A stretch of DNA of 40,711 nt from Oscillospiraceae bacterium (lineage in GTDB: Bacteria > Bacillota > Clostridia > UMGS1840 > HGM11507): contig SVKB01000001.1 of assembly GCA_015068665.1 (NCBI GenBank), positions 1 through 40,711 on the forward strand, in the 5' to 3' direction. A program made the position numbers and the translations under genes. The notes below the pieces were generated by a model that was not told the DNA's origin, searched no databases, and worked only from the letters and a program-made list of their open reading frames with translations. Numbering within the stretch: position 1 is the stretch's first letter; each line of letters opens with the position of its first letter. Below are positions 23,683 through 30,816 of the stretch, one piece after another.

Positions 23683-25111
23683 AAAGGTGAAGTACCCGGG
23701 GACAAATACATTTATACAAAATCCCGAAAAAAGCCCGGTTGATAATTTTTTTGATTTTTTCAACAGCACCGATACCCAGGCGGCCATTGCCGATTTACTG
23801 AATCCCGTGCCCGAACAAAATCCTGAATTAAAGGGCAAGGAAAAAAGCTTTTCTATAAGACCTGATGCTATAGGCTTTTCCCGTTATGAAGGGTCCGACA
23901 ATATTGCCGAGCTTTTTATTCTCGGATATAAAGGCTTTGTTCCGGTTGCCGTATACGGACCTGCGGATTTTTCTTCTGCTGCGGTTGAAAATGATATGGC
24001 AAGCTTAAGCCTTGCCTGCGAAGGAAAAGACTCTGTCCTTCCCGATGCTCTTACCGATGGTATTGAATTGATCTGCCGTGCTCAGTTTGAAAAGGATAAA
24101 CCAACCGAGCCCGGTATTCCGGAAAAAACAGGCAGATTGTTTAAGAAAATAAAAAATATTTTTAATAAAAAAGCTTGTAAGCTTAAGCTTAACTATAATC
24201 CCTTTATTCTTATGGATGAGAAGAATACAGGCTTTCTTCTCGTGCCTTATAAGCTTGATATGACCCTGTTCGGGCGTCATGTAAGTGATTATAAGATTAT
24301 AAAGTCGGTTAAATGCCTGGTTGGTGATAAGGAGTTTACAGAAAAAGCTCCTCTTGATGAAGGAGTTATCAACGGCGTGGGTGCAACAATAGAGGGGAAA
24401 GGCACCAAGAAGGCCGTTATAAAGGATTTCAATTATTCCCTTATCGGCGAAAATTATATTAAAGATATATACAATTTCAGTCTTCTTATGACCTGTCTTG
24501 GTATGTACGATGAAATTGACAATAAGCCTCAGTTTTTTGATAATCCGGAATATTTTGATACTAACAAGCATACTTTGCTTCCAACCGTTCTGGATTATAT
24601 GAATAATTCACCTTCTATAAGGATTGTTGTTTCCAAGGCAGTATGCAGTGGGGCAGTATTTGCCTATGACTGTGGATGCAGGGAAAAAGCAGTAAGGGAA
24701 TTTATCAGAGATATTACAGGTGAAAGACAGATAGAAGATAAAAATGTAAGCTTCTGGACTGAAATGTTCAATCCCTATCTCAGAATAACTGTAGGAAGCA
24801 ACGGGGCATCCGATATTGAAATCCCTATGAGTGAGTTTCTTTCAAACGAAGACGGATATCTTTTAGGCTCAAATCAGGATAAAGAGGAAAACGGTAATCC
24901 GTTAATTTTTATTCCCGGTACGCAGAGGGTTCACGGTGTACTTTTCTATGATGAAAGTGTAGATACACTTATTTACAGAAGGACTACCGTTGCCCTTCGA
25001 AACGGATGTGAGGAAAAAACCACCCGGGATGATTATGAAATATACGACGGAGCAATAGTTTATATTGGTGATACTCCGGTTAAATTCAGTTATTTTGCAA
25101 AAAAGGAGTGA
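23666..25111 (+). CDS. Unknown protein with possible FHA-like C-terminus
   Basis: 481-aa protein from ATG 23666 (AAAGGTGGG upstream), overlapping the kinase stop by 17 bp. The N-terminus is soluble and mixed alpha/beta. Residues around 150-165 (RLFKKIKNIFNKKACKLKL) are very basic. The last 65 residues (IFIPGTQRVHGVLFYDESVD, then DDYEIYDGAIVYIGDTPVK) show the strand spacing and a -DGAIVYIG- turn recalling FHA phosphothreonine-binding domains, though the usual GR and SxxH residues are not clear. An FHA role would fit a kinase neighbour, but this is a guess. No family is recognised, and no membrane segments or signal peptide are visible. Confidence 0.6.
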   Translation: MKIRIKKVKYPGTNTFIQNPEKSPVDNFFDFFNSTDTQAAIADLLNPVPEQNPELKGKEKSFSIRPDAIGFSRYEGSDNIAELFILGYKGFVPVAVYGPADFSSAAVENDMASLSLACEGKDSVLPDALTDGIELICRAQFEKDKPTEPGIPEKTGRLFKKIKNIFNKKACKLKLNYNPFILMDEKNTGFLLVPYKLDMTLFGRHVSDYKIIKSVKCLVGDKEFTEKAPLDEGVINGVGATIEGKGTKKAVIKDFNYSLIGENYIKDIYNFSLLMTCLGMYDEIDNKPQFFDNPEYFDTNKHTLLPTVLDYMNNSPSIRIVVSKAVCSGAVFAYDCGCREKAVREFIRDITGERQIEDKNVSFWTEMFNPYLRITVGSNGASDIEIPMSEFLSNEDGYLLGSNQDKEENGNPLIFIPGTQRVHGVLFYDESVDTLIYRRTTVALRNGCEEKTTRDDYEIYDGAIVYIGDTPVKFSYFAKKE

Positions 25112-25115
25112 TAGT

Positions 25116-25307
25116 ATGAATGAATTACAAAATCTTTTAACCTCTGCAAAGGATGCTGACAAGCTTATAAGTGTAGGTGCAGACAGCCTTGAGCAGCTGT
25201 GGAACGGAATTCTTGTTATACTTATATGGTTTGCTGTTATATTTTTGCTGACATATACTGTGCTCTTTTGCGGTAAAAAATCAAAAAGGGATAAAAAGGG
25301 AAGATAA
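25116..25307 (+). CDS. 63-aa single-TM protein
   Basis: From ATG 25116 with AAGGAG 7-8 nt upstream, 4 bp after the previous gene's stop. The N-terminus (MNELQNLLTSAKDADKLISV) is amphipathic. One transmembrane helix (ILVILIWFAVIFLLTYTVLF) is followed by a basic tail (GKKSKRDKKGR). It is a small membrane subunit or regulator of unknown family. Its position between the kinase block and the SEDS gene suggests it is a subunit of the membrane complex. Confidence 0.65.
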   Translation: MNELQNLLTSAKDADKLISVGADSLEQLWNGILVILIWFAVIFLLTYTVLFCGKKSKRDKKGR

Positions 25308-25354
25308 CTGCGGTATCGTCAGAGAGCTATTTGAGGTATAAAAGGAGATATACT

Positions 25355-25489
25355 ATGGAAAATATGGGACTTGCATTGATTATATTTATTTTGTTTTTCT
25401 TTGCTTTGTACTGGTATTTATTTATAAATATTATCGGAAAAAAGATAGATAAGCGTAACGGAGTTCAGAAAAAGAGGAAAAATGGGTGA
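25355..25489 (+). CDS. 44-aa single-TM protein, easily missed
   Basis: A short frame from ATG 25355 to TGA 25487-25489, behind AAAGGAG with a 7-nt spacer. It encodes MENMGLALIIFILFFFALYW and then a basic tail rich in Lys/Arg (KKIDKRNG, KKRKNG), giving one membrane helix with the positive end inside. It lies between the 63-aa protein and the SEDS gene in the same operon. The strong ribosome site, hydrophobicity and genomic position support it as real. No homologue is recognised. Confidence 0.6.
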   Translation: MENMGLALIIFILFFFALYWYLFINIIGKKIDKRNGVQKKRKNG

Positions 25490-25520
25490 AGGTCTTCTCT
25501 CATAATCTATTGTTTAAGAG

Positions 25521-27164
25521 GTGATTTTTTTGGGGGGTTCTGAAAATTTGATAAAAAAGACACATAATAAGATAATGGACAGGTTAAAGGAAATGTCCCT
25601 TATCAATGCTTTAATTGCTCTGATAATTTTTGTGGCGGTTGCATTTCTTATGAATTTTTATGTTTCAGCCGAACACAGAATATTTGCATATATGCAGATG
25701 TTTTTATTCTTTATTCCTACCTGTATACTGGTAATTTATGCTGAAAAGCAGGGCGCAAACAGACTTATGGTTGCTGTAATTTCCACTCTTGTTGCTGTGG
25801 GAATTCTTGTGCAGTATGTTATTATCCCCATCAATCAGGATATTAAAAACAGCACGGTTGATGCCTGGGCTGTAAAGCAGGTAATAATTGCCTTTTTATC
25901 CATAGGCTTTATATTTGTTTATATGTGGGCAAGACACTTAATTTTAAAAAAAGCAAAAAAAAGCGCACTCTGGATAATAATGCTTGCATCCCTGGTGCTG
26001 ACTGCGATTTGTTGTGTTCTTCCCGAAATAAACGGTGCAAGAAACTGGGTATACATAATGGGCTTTTCCCTTCAGATAACCGAATTTATTAAATTATTCG
26101 GTGTCGTGTTTATGGGTGAGCTTATTTTATCGGAATACTCAGACTGGACCAAATTTGTGATTATGACTGTTTATATCGTTGTAACCGCCCTTGCTTTATT
26201 TGTAAGAATAAATGAAATGGGTACAATGATAATACTTGGCCTTGTTTATCTTGCTCTTACCTTTAATTATTTGAGAGCTAAATGGCTCCGTCCCTTTGTG
26301 TCACTGGTGTGTATCGTCCTTGTGGGAGTCTTTGCCTGCGGCTATATCTATATGGACAGTATTGCCTGTCAATGGGACTGCATCAATGAATGCAAGGTAA
26401 TTGCAATGGATGAAAAAGGAAATTATATCAAGGATGAAAATGGCGATTATAAATACACCGATGAAATTCTTAAGGTTTCCGGGATAAGATGTCCCCGTTG
26501 TGCAGAGCGGGGAGTGGAAACAAGGTCTTATTATAAAACTCCCACCTTTTCCTGCCCGAAATGCTTCTATCTTAAATTCGATTATAAGGATGTAACTCCC
26601 GATATGGCTTGCCCTGTATGCTCTGACCACTTGCTTTTAGGGTCGAAGTATGGAAGTAAATTTTCAAAGATTTATCAGAGATTTGCCTTGGTTTTCAGCT
26701 ATGATAAATGTAAGGAAATGGATTTTGCCGACCAGATAAGAGACGGTCTTGATGCGGCAAAGAGGGGCGGCTTTACGGGTGCTTCAGAGGATGGGCTTAC
26801 TTATATAATAAATGCTAATAATGACAGTGTTGTTGCCGCTGTTGCCAACCGAATGGGTCTTATATGGGTGCTTGGCATTCTTCTTTGCTACTATATACTG
26901 TTCTTAAGCGTAAAGCACTTAAGGAGTCCGGTTAAGGTTTCGGTTATACTTGCTTTTTGTCTGCAGGCTCTTGTTACCTACCTTTGCAATTATAATCTTT
27001 TCGCCCTTACGGGAATAGGTGTACCCTTTATTTCTTCGGGCGGTTCAATCTATATGGTCAGCCTGACCTTTGCACATATTCTTTTCACAAGGGATGAAAG
27101 ATATATAAAGGGTGCAATAAGCTCAAATAACGCTGACAAAGAGAAGGGAGGGGCTCATATATGA
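25521..27164 (+). CDS. SEDS (FtsW/RodA/SpoVE) family protein with a Cys-rich insertion
   Basis: About 547 aa, with roughly ten membrane segments and the SEDS signatures: GFSLQITEFIKLF (like QPSE-xxK), INEMGTMIIL (like PDLGT) and TGIGVPFISSGGS (PFISxGGS at 502-509). SEDS proteins are peptidoglycan glycosyltransferases that work with class B penicillin-binding proteins. An insertion of about 110 residues (about 280-390) holds CxxxCxxxC (C283, C287, C291) and three CxxC pairs (CPRC 324-327, CPKC 345-348, CPVC 364-367), a zinc-ribbon-like block. By SEDS topology it lies in the extracytoplasmic loop. The start is uncertain: GTG 25521, TTG 25530 and TTG 25548 are all possible; TTG 25530 has the best spacing. 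It overlaps the PBP gene by 4 bp. Confidence 0.85.
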   Translation: MIFLGGSENLIKKTHNKIMDRLKEMSLINALIALIIFVAVAFLMNFYVSAEHRIFAYMQMFLFFIPTCILVIYAEKQGANRLMVAVISTLVAVGILVQYVIIPINQDIKNSTVDAWAVKQVIIAFLSIGFIFVYMWARHLILKKAKKSALWIIMLASLVLTAICCVLPEINGARNWVYIMGFSLQITEFIKLFGVVFMGELILSEYSDWTKFVIMTVYIVVTALALFVRINEMGTMIILGLVYLALTFNYLRAKWLRPFVSLVCIVLVGVFACGYIYMDSIACQWDCINECKVIAMDEKGNYIKDENGDYKYTDEILKVSGIRCPRCAERGVETRSYYKTPTFSCPKCFYLKFDYKDVTPDMACPVCSDHLLLGSKYGSKFSKIYQRFALVFSYDKCKEMDFADQIRDGLDAAKRGGFTGASEDGLTYIINANNDSVVAAVANRMGLIWVLGILLCYYILFLSVKHLRSPVKVSVILAFCLQALVTYLCNYNLFALTGIGVPFISSGGSIYMVSLTFAHILFTRDERYIKGAISSNNADKEKGGAHI

Positions 27165-28600
27165 TTAAAAACTCCAGAATACACAACAAGGGTATGATTT
27201 TATGGGGAATACTGTTAATTCTTGTATTTGCTGTAGGCTGCTTTCTGAAGAGCGGTTATATATTCTGTAAATATGAGGACAGCGCTGAATTTGCTCAGAA
27301 TGAAGCACGCAGACAGGGCGTAATTGAAGGAGATATTATTGACAGAAACGGTAATATAATAATGAAGCCCACCGCTCCCGTAAAAGAAAAAAATGAGCCC
27401 ACAGTTGTTCATCCTGCATATTCTCACCTTCTTGGCTTTAACAGTACAGGGCACGGACGCTCGGCATTACGAAAGCTTTGTTATGAGGATTTGTATTCCG
27501 ATCTTGAAACCGGAAAGGGTGCTACAATCCAGCTTACAATTGATGATAATCTTCAGTCAAAGGCTTTTGATTATATAAAAAACGGTGTTGACGGCTCTCC
27601 CATAAGAGGTTCAATCGTAGTTCTTGATGCTAAAACGGGTGATATCCTTACAATGACATCAAGAAATTATATGGACTTTGAACCGGAGACTATTGACGAA
27701 AATTATAAAAAATATGTTACCATAAATGAATTCTTTTTAAATTATCCTACCGATGTTCCCGAGGCTCCCGGCTCGGTTTATAAGCTGGTAACGGCATGCG
27801 CCGCCATAGAAAAGGGCTATGAGAACTATATTTACAATGATGTCAACTATAATGGAAAATATTTAATTGACGGAAAAGAAGAGTTAACCATCTATAATCA
27901 CAAGGCGGTAAGAGAAAATGTTTTTGGTGATATCAATATGCAGCTGGCTCTTGATTCATCACTGAATACATACTTTGCTTCTCTTGGGGTTGAAAAGCTT
28001 GGTGAAGGTGTGGTAAGAGAATATGCAAAAAAATTCCTGATATCCACTTCAAGACCGAAAAACGGCGGCTATGAAAGACTTGACTTAGGCTTTGCAAAGC
28101 TTCCTTCCTATATTGGCTTTAATTACGGAAAATTCAATCTTGCAAGTCTTTGCTACGGTCAGGGTGAGCTGGCTGTTACTCCCCTTCATATTGCAATGAT
28201 AGGTCAGACAATAGCCAATGACGGAAATATGAAAATGCCATCACTTATAGATAAGGTTATATACCCTGACGGAAGTGAACAGCTTAGTCAGAGGCTTACC
28301 GATCCCCCCGCACCGATAAAGGCGGAAACTGCACAAAAACTTAAAAATTATCTGGTGAATACATCAATGGGAATTTTCAGAAAAGACCTTGGTCTTACCG
28401 ATAAAGAGGGAAATGCGGTAAGAGTTTATTCCAAAACAGGTACTGCCGAGCTTGGACGTAATGACGATATCTGCCACGCTTACTTAATGTGTATGACCGA
28501 CGATTATGTGGTTCTTATTTCCTCCAACAGAACGTATGCCTCGGGAAGCTCTCACAGGGATATTGCGGAAGGACTACTGAGAACACTTTATTCTGAATAA
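27161..28600 (+). CDS. Class B penicillin-binding protein (transpeptidase)
   Basis: 479-aa monofunctional PBP. An N-terminal signal anchor (MILWGILLILVFAVGCFLK) is followed by a short pedestal (about 50-130) and the transpeptidase domain. All three motifs are intact: SVYK (S205 catalytic, K208), SLN (267-269) and KTG (425-427). It resembles the compact PbpA type of Actinobacteria more than PBP2 with its long linkers. Its ATG overlaps the SEDS stop (ATGA at 27161-27164), the standard SEDS-PBP coupling. It crosslinks peptidoglycan made by its SEDS partner. It is the last gene of the operon and a 72-bp repeat begins 6 bp after the stop. Confidence 0.93.
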   Translation: MIKNSRIHNKGMILWGILLILVFAVGCFLKSGYIFCKYEDSAEFAQNEARRQGVIEGDIIDRNGNIIMKPTAPVKEKNEPTVVHPAYSHLLGFNSTGHGRSALRKLCYEDLYSDLETGKGATIQLTIDDNLQSKAFDYIKNGVDGSPIRGSIVVLDAKTGDILTMTSRNYMDFEPETIDENYKKYVTINEFFLNYPTDVPEAPGSVYKLVTACAAIEKGYENYIYNDVNYNGKYLIDGKEELTIYNHKAVRENVFGDINMQLALDSSLNTYFASLGVEKLGEGVVREYAKKFLISTSRPKNGGYERLDLGFAKLPSYIGFNYGKFNLASLCYGQGELAVTPLHIAMIGQTIANDGNMKMPSLIDKVIYPDGSEQLSQRLTDPPAPIKAETAQKLKNYLVNTSMGIFRKDLGLTDKEGNAVRVYSKTGTAELGRNDDICHAYLMCMTDDYVVLISSNRTYASGSSHRDIAEGLLRTLYSE

Positions 28601-28605
28601 AACAA

Positions 28606-28677
28606 GGGAATGTAAAAAAACTCCAGACCACCAAAAACAAGATGTATCAACGATTTTGATAGAGAAACTTATCAAAT
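28606..28677 (+). repeat. 72-bp 3'-UTR repeat, copy A
   Basis: Identical on the opposite strand to 35430-35501. It begins with GGGAATGTAA, includes CTCCAGACCACC, and ends in an ATTTTGATA...TATCAAAT hairpin with an 8-nt loop. It follows the PBP stop by 5 bp. Confidence 0.9.
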
Positions 28678-28737
28678 AAACCATTAAAAAGGTAAAGATT
28701 TTAAAAAAATCTTTAAAATTTAAGTTTTTGGTTATGA

Positions 28738-28809
28738 ATAAACTTAGCCGCTCGACGTATCTAATACGCCTTCGGGTGACCCAAAATCAAAGATTTTGGC
28801 TAAGTTTAT
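28738..28809. other. Branched structured element
   Basis: ATAAACTTAGCC (28738-28749) pairs perfectly with GGCTAAGTTTAT (28798-28809). Inside are two hairpins: CGTAT-CTA-ATACG (about 28755-28767) and CCAAAATC-AAA-GATTTTGG (about 28781-28799), giving a three-way-junction-like fold. No ORF is present. It could be a REP-like dispersed element, an RNA end structure or a small RNA. It lies between convergent genes. Confidence 0.5.
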
Positions 28810-28849
28810 CCATTCTGAAGATTTTTTCCTATCCCCTCTGAATTGTTTT

Positions 28850-28884
28850 AGGGGCTGTAATTAAATTTACAGCCCCTGCTTTTA
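28850..28884 (+). terminator. Terminator at the convergent gene boundary
   Basis: An 11-bp stem (AGGGGCTGTAA 28850-28860 with TTACAGCCCCT 28867-28877) is followed on the + strand by GCTTTTATTTT. The stem can also serve the minus-strand AlaX gene but has no T-run on that side. Confidence 0.75.
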
Positions 28885-30030
28885 TTTTCTGAAGTATTCT
28901 TCTATTTGTTCTTTTGTTGCAATAAATGAGCCTGAGGACATATTTCCTCTTCCGCCTCCCCGTCCCGAAAGGACTTCATTGGCTGATTTTGTAATATCGG
29001 CTACATCCTTATCCTTTGATATAATAACATATTTATACCCCTCCTTGTCATTCCCCGAAAGGCATACTCCGAAGGAGGCTGTTTTATCCTTTAAGTCGTT
29101 TGCTATAAGTCTTAAGTTGGGGATATCCGCATCCTCAACAAAAAGGCAAATGGCAGATTCACTGTAATTAAGAGACTCCACCGTAATTTTTGCAAGCTGC
29201 TTGGTTTTATCGGAAAGCTTTATAAGAAGTTGACTGTTAGCTTCCGAAAGTCTCTTAACTCCCTCAAAGGTTTCCTCGGGCTTAACCGAAAGGTGAGAAG
29301 ATATAAGTGAATTGCTTTTATGCTTTTTAAAATAATCAAAATATGCATCCTTACCCGATGCAATGGTAAGTCTTACGCCACCCTTATATTTCATAAAGGA
29401 GAGAATTTTTATAATTCCTATTTCGCCTGTGAATTTCACATGGGGGGCACAGCAGGCACAAAAGTCCAGATCTCCGATTTTTACTATTCTTACCGCTTCC
29501 TTTATCTCACTTTTGGAGCGGTAATCAAGTGTCTTTAATTCTTCTTTGTCGGGATAGTATGCGGTAACAGGCATATTTTTATAAATTGCCTCATTGGCAA
29601 GAAGCTCAATTTTATCAATATCCTCCGGGGTAAGAGGTCCGCTTAAGTCCATGGTAACATTATCCTCGCCAAGATGAAAGCCCACATTGGTAAGTCCGTA
29701 TAATTTATGGGCAAGTCCGCTTATAATATGTTCACCGCTGTGATTTTGCATATTTCTCATACGAAAGGAAAAATCAATTTCTCCCGATACCGTTTTTCCC
29801 GCCTCAAGGGGAGCTTCGGTATAGTGATATATTATTCCCTCCGACAACTTCACATAGGTAACCTTAACACCGTCTATGGTACCCTTGTCGGCACACTGCC
29901 CGCCCTCTTCAGGGAAAAAGGCAGTTTGGTCAAGAACGGTTACATATCCGTTTTCATTTTTCTCACAGCTTATAACCTTAGCATCAAATCGGGTTAAATA
30001 GCTGTCATTATCATATAATTTAACAGTCAT
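28882..30030 (-). CDS. Alanyl-tRNA editing protein AlaX with DHHA1 domain
   Basis: 382-aa trans-editing protein that hydrolyses mischarged Ser/Gly-tRNA(Ala). The zinc/active-site motif HxxxH is NHSGEH (H97, H101). The second zinc pair is in CACCAPHV (C193, H197), with AFFPEEGGQCADKG at the N-terminus. The C-terminal DHHA1-like domain ends in SGRGGGRGNMSSGSF, the usual GGG motif of alanyl-tRNA synthetase tails. This makes it an AlaX-L/type II protein of normal size. ATG 30030 is chosen over GTG 30039 because GAGGTG stands 6 nt upstream. It is convergent with the PBP operon and seems to be a single-gene unit. Confidence 0.92.
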   Translation of the reverse strand: MTVKLYDNDSYLTRFDAKVISCEKNENGYVTVLDQTAFFPEEGGQCADKGTIDGVKVTYVKLSEGIIYHYTEAPLEAGKTVSGEIDFSFRMRNMQNHSGEHIISGLAHKLYGLTNVGFHLGEDNVTMDLSGPLTPEDIDKIELLANEAIYKNMPVTAYYPDKEELKTLDYRSKSEIKEAVRIVKIGDLDFCACCAPHVKFTGEIGIIKILSFMKYKGGVRLTIASGKDAYFDYFKKHKSNSLISSHLSVKPEETFEGVKRLSEANSQLLIKLSDKTKQLAKITVESLNYSESAICLFVEDADIPNLRLIANDLKDKTASFGVCLSGNDKEGYKYVIISKDKDVADITKSANEVLSGRGGGRGNMSSGSFIATKEQIEEYFRK

Positions 30031-30139
30031 TTTTTTCACCTCAACAAAATTATTATATAAAAAAATAAAGATAAAGTCAATTATTTTGAATATTCATAAT
30101 AAAACAGTGCATAATAAAAAATAAAAAGGAGTTTTTAAT

Positions 30140-30331
30140 GTGATTGACAAAGTAGCCTTGATTCTGGTAATAGTGGGAGCTCTTAACTGGGGCACCATAG
30201 GTCTTTTCGGACTGGATCTTGTAGCCCTTATTTTCGGAGGGCAGATGGCACTGGTATCCCGTATAATCTACACTTTAGTAGGTATTGCGGGGTTATGGAC
30301 AATATCCCTTCTTTTCAGAGACAGAAACTGA
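30140..30331 (+). CDS. DUF378 membrane protein
   Basis: 63-aa protein of the DUF378 (YuzA-like) family: two hydrophobic helices with GALNWGTIGLFGLDLVALIFG between and after them. It starts at GTG 30140, behind AAGGAG with a 9-nt spacer. Function is unknown in the family. It stands alone between AlaX and IreB and is closed by a strong hairpin. Confidence 0.88.
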   Translation: MIDKVALILVIVGALNWGTIGLFGLDLVALIFGGQMALVSRIIYTLVGIAGLWTISLLFRDRN

Positions 30332-30366
30332 AAAATGGCAGGTGATAAGATTCACCTGCCATTTTT
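30331..30366. terminator. Bidirectional terminator between DUF378 and IreB genes
   Basis: A 15-bp stem (AAAAATGGCAGGTGA with TCACCTGCCATTTTT, 6-nt loop) has A and T runs at its two ends. It serves both convergent genes and overlaps the last base of the DUF378 stop. Confidence 0.9.
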
Positions 30367-30375
30367 ATTTTAAAT

Positions 30376-30669
30376 TTACTTATTGAAGTAGTTATTAAGA
30401 AGGAGATTAAGTATAACATCCCTGTCAACCGTGCTTATAAGAACTCTTGCATTCTTGTTATTGGTAATATAGGTGGGTTCACCGGTAACAAGATACCAGG
30501 TAAGCTGCAGGATAGGATCGTAATTTTTCTCTACCATCGCATTGTAAACATATTTAAGTATTTCATCGGGGGATTTAGGCGCAACTGTATCGTTTGCCCC
30601 TACTATAATCGTATTATTTGCAGGGATATACATTGTATTTTGTGTATCAGCATTATTTTTCTTGTCCAT
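30376..30669 (-). CDS. IreB-family regulatory phosphoprotein
   Basis: 97-aa protein matching IreB (DUF965/YrzL). The signature VYNAMVEKNYDPILQLTWYL is followed by GEPTYITNNKNARVLI and DRDVILNLLLNNY at the C-terminus. In Enterococcus, IreB is phosphorylated by the PASTA kinase IreK and controls cephalosporin resistance. The N-terminal 30 residues (Thr/Asn/Ala rich) are longer than in the classic protein. ATG 30669 is preferred over GTG 30678 because AAGGAG is 8 nt upstream. The usual ruvX/alaS neighbours are absent, and AlaX is close by. The distance to the operon's Ser/Thr kinase is modest (about 7 kb), so a functional link is possible. Confidence 0.8.
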   Translation of the reverse strand: MDKKNNADTQNTMYIPANNTIIVGANDTVAPKSPDEILKYVYNAMVEKNYDPILQLTWYLVTGEPTYITNNKNARVLISTVDRDVILNLLLNNYFNK

Positions 30670-30757
30670 ACCAATCACTCCTTTTTATACATAATATACT
30701 AAACTTGCCTCTTTGTAAACCCTTTTAATAAAAATGAAATATAAATTTAATATTTTA

Positions 30758-30786
30758 TTGACGAATTTTACTTTAAAGAGTATAAT
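30758..30786 (+). promoter_or_regulatory. Promoter of the stalk protein gene
   Basis: TTGACG (30758-30763), 17-nt spacer, TATAAT (30781-30786), 30 nt before ATG 30817, whose AGGAGG site is strong. Confidence 0.8.
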
Positions 30787-30816
30787 TAATGTATCAAAAT
30801 AACAGGAGGTAATCTC

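Noticed and set aside
24005..24571. 188-codon minus-strand frame
   Set aside because: It is fully antisense to the 481-aa operon gene, has no ribosome site and is rich in rare-looking Ile/Lys/Phe runs typical of shadow frames.
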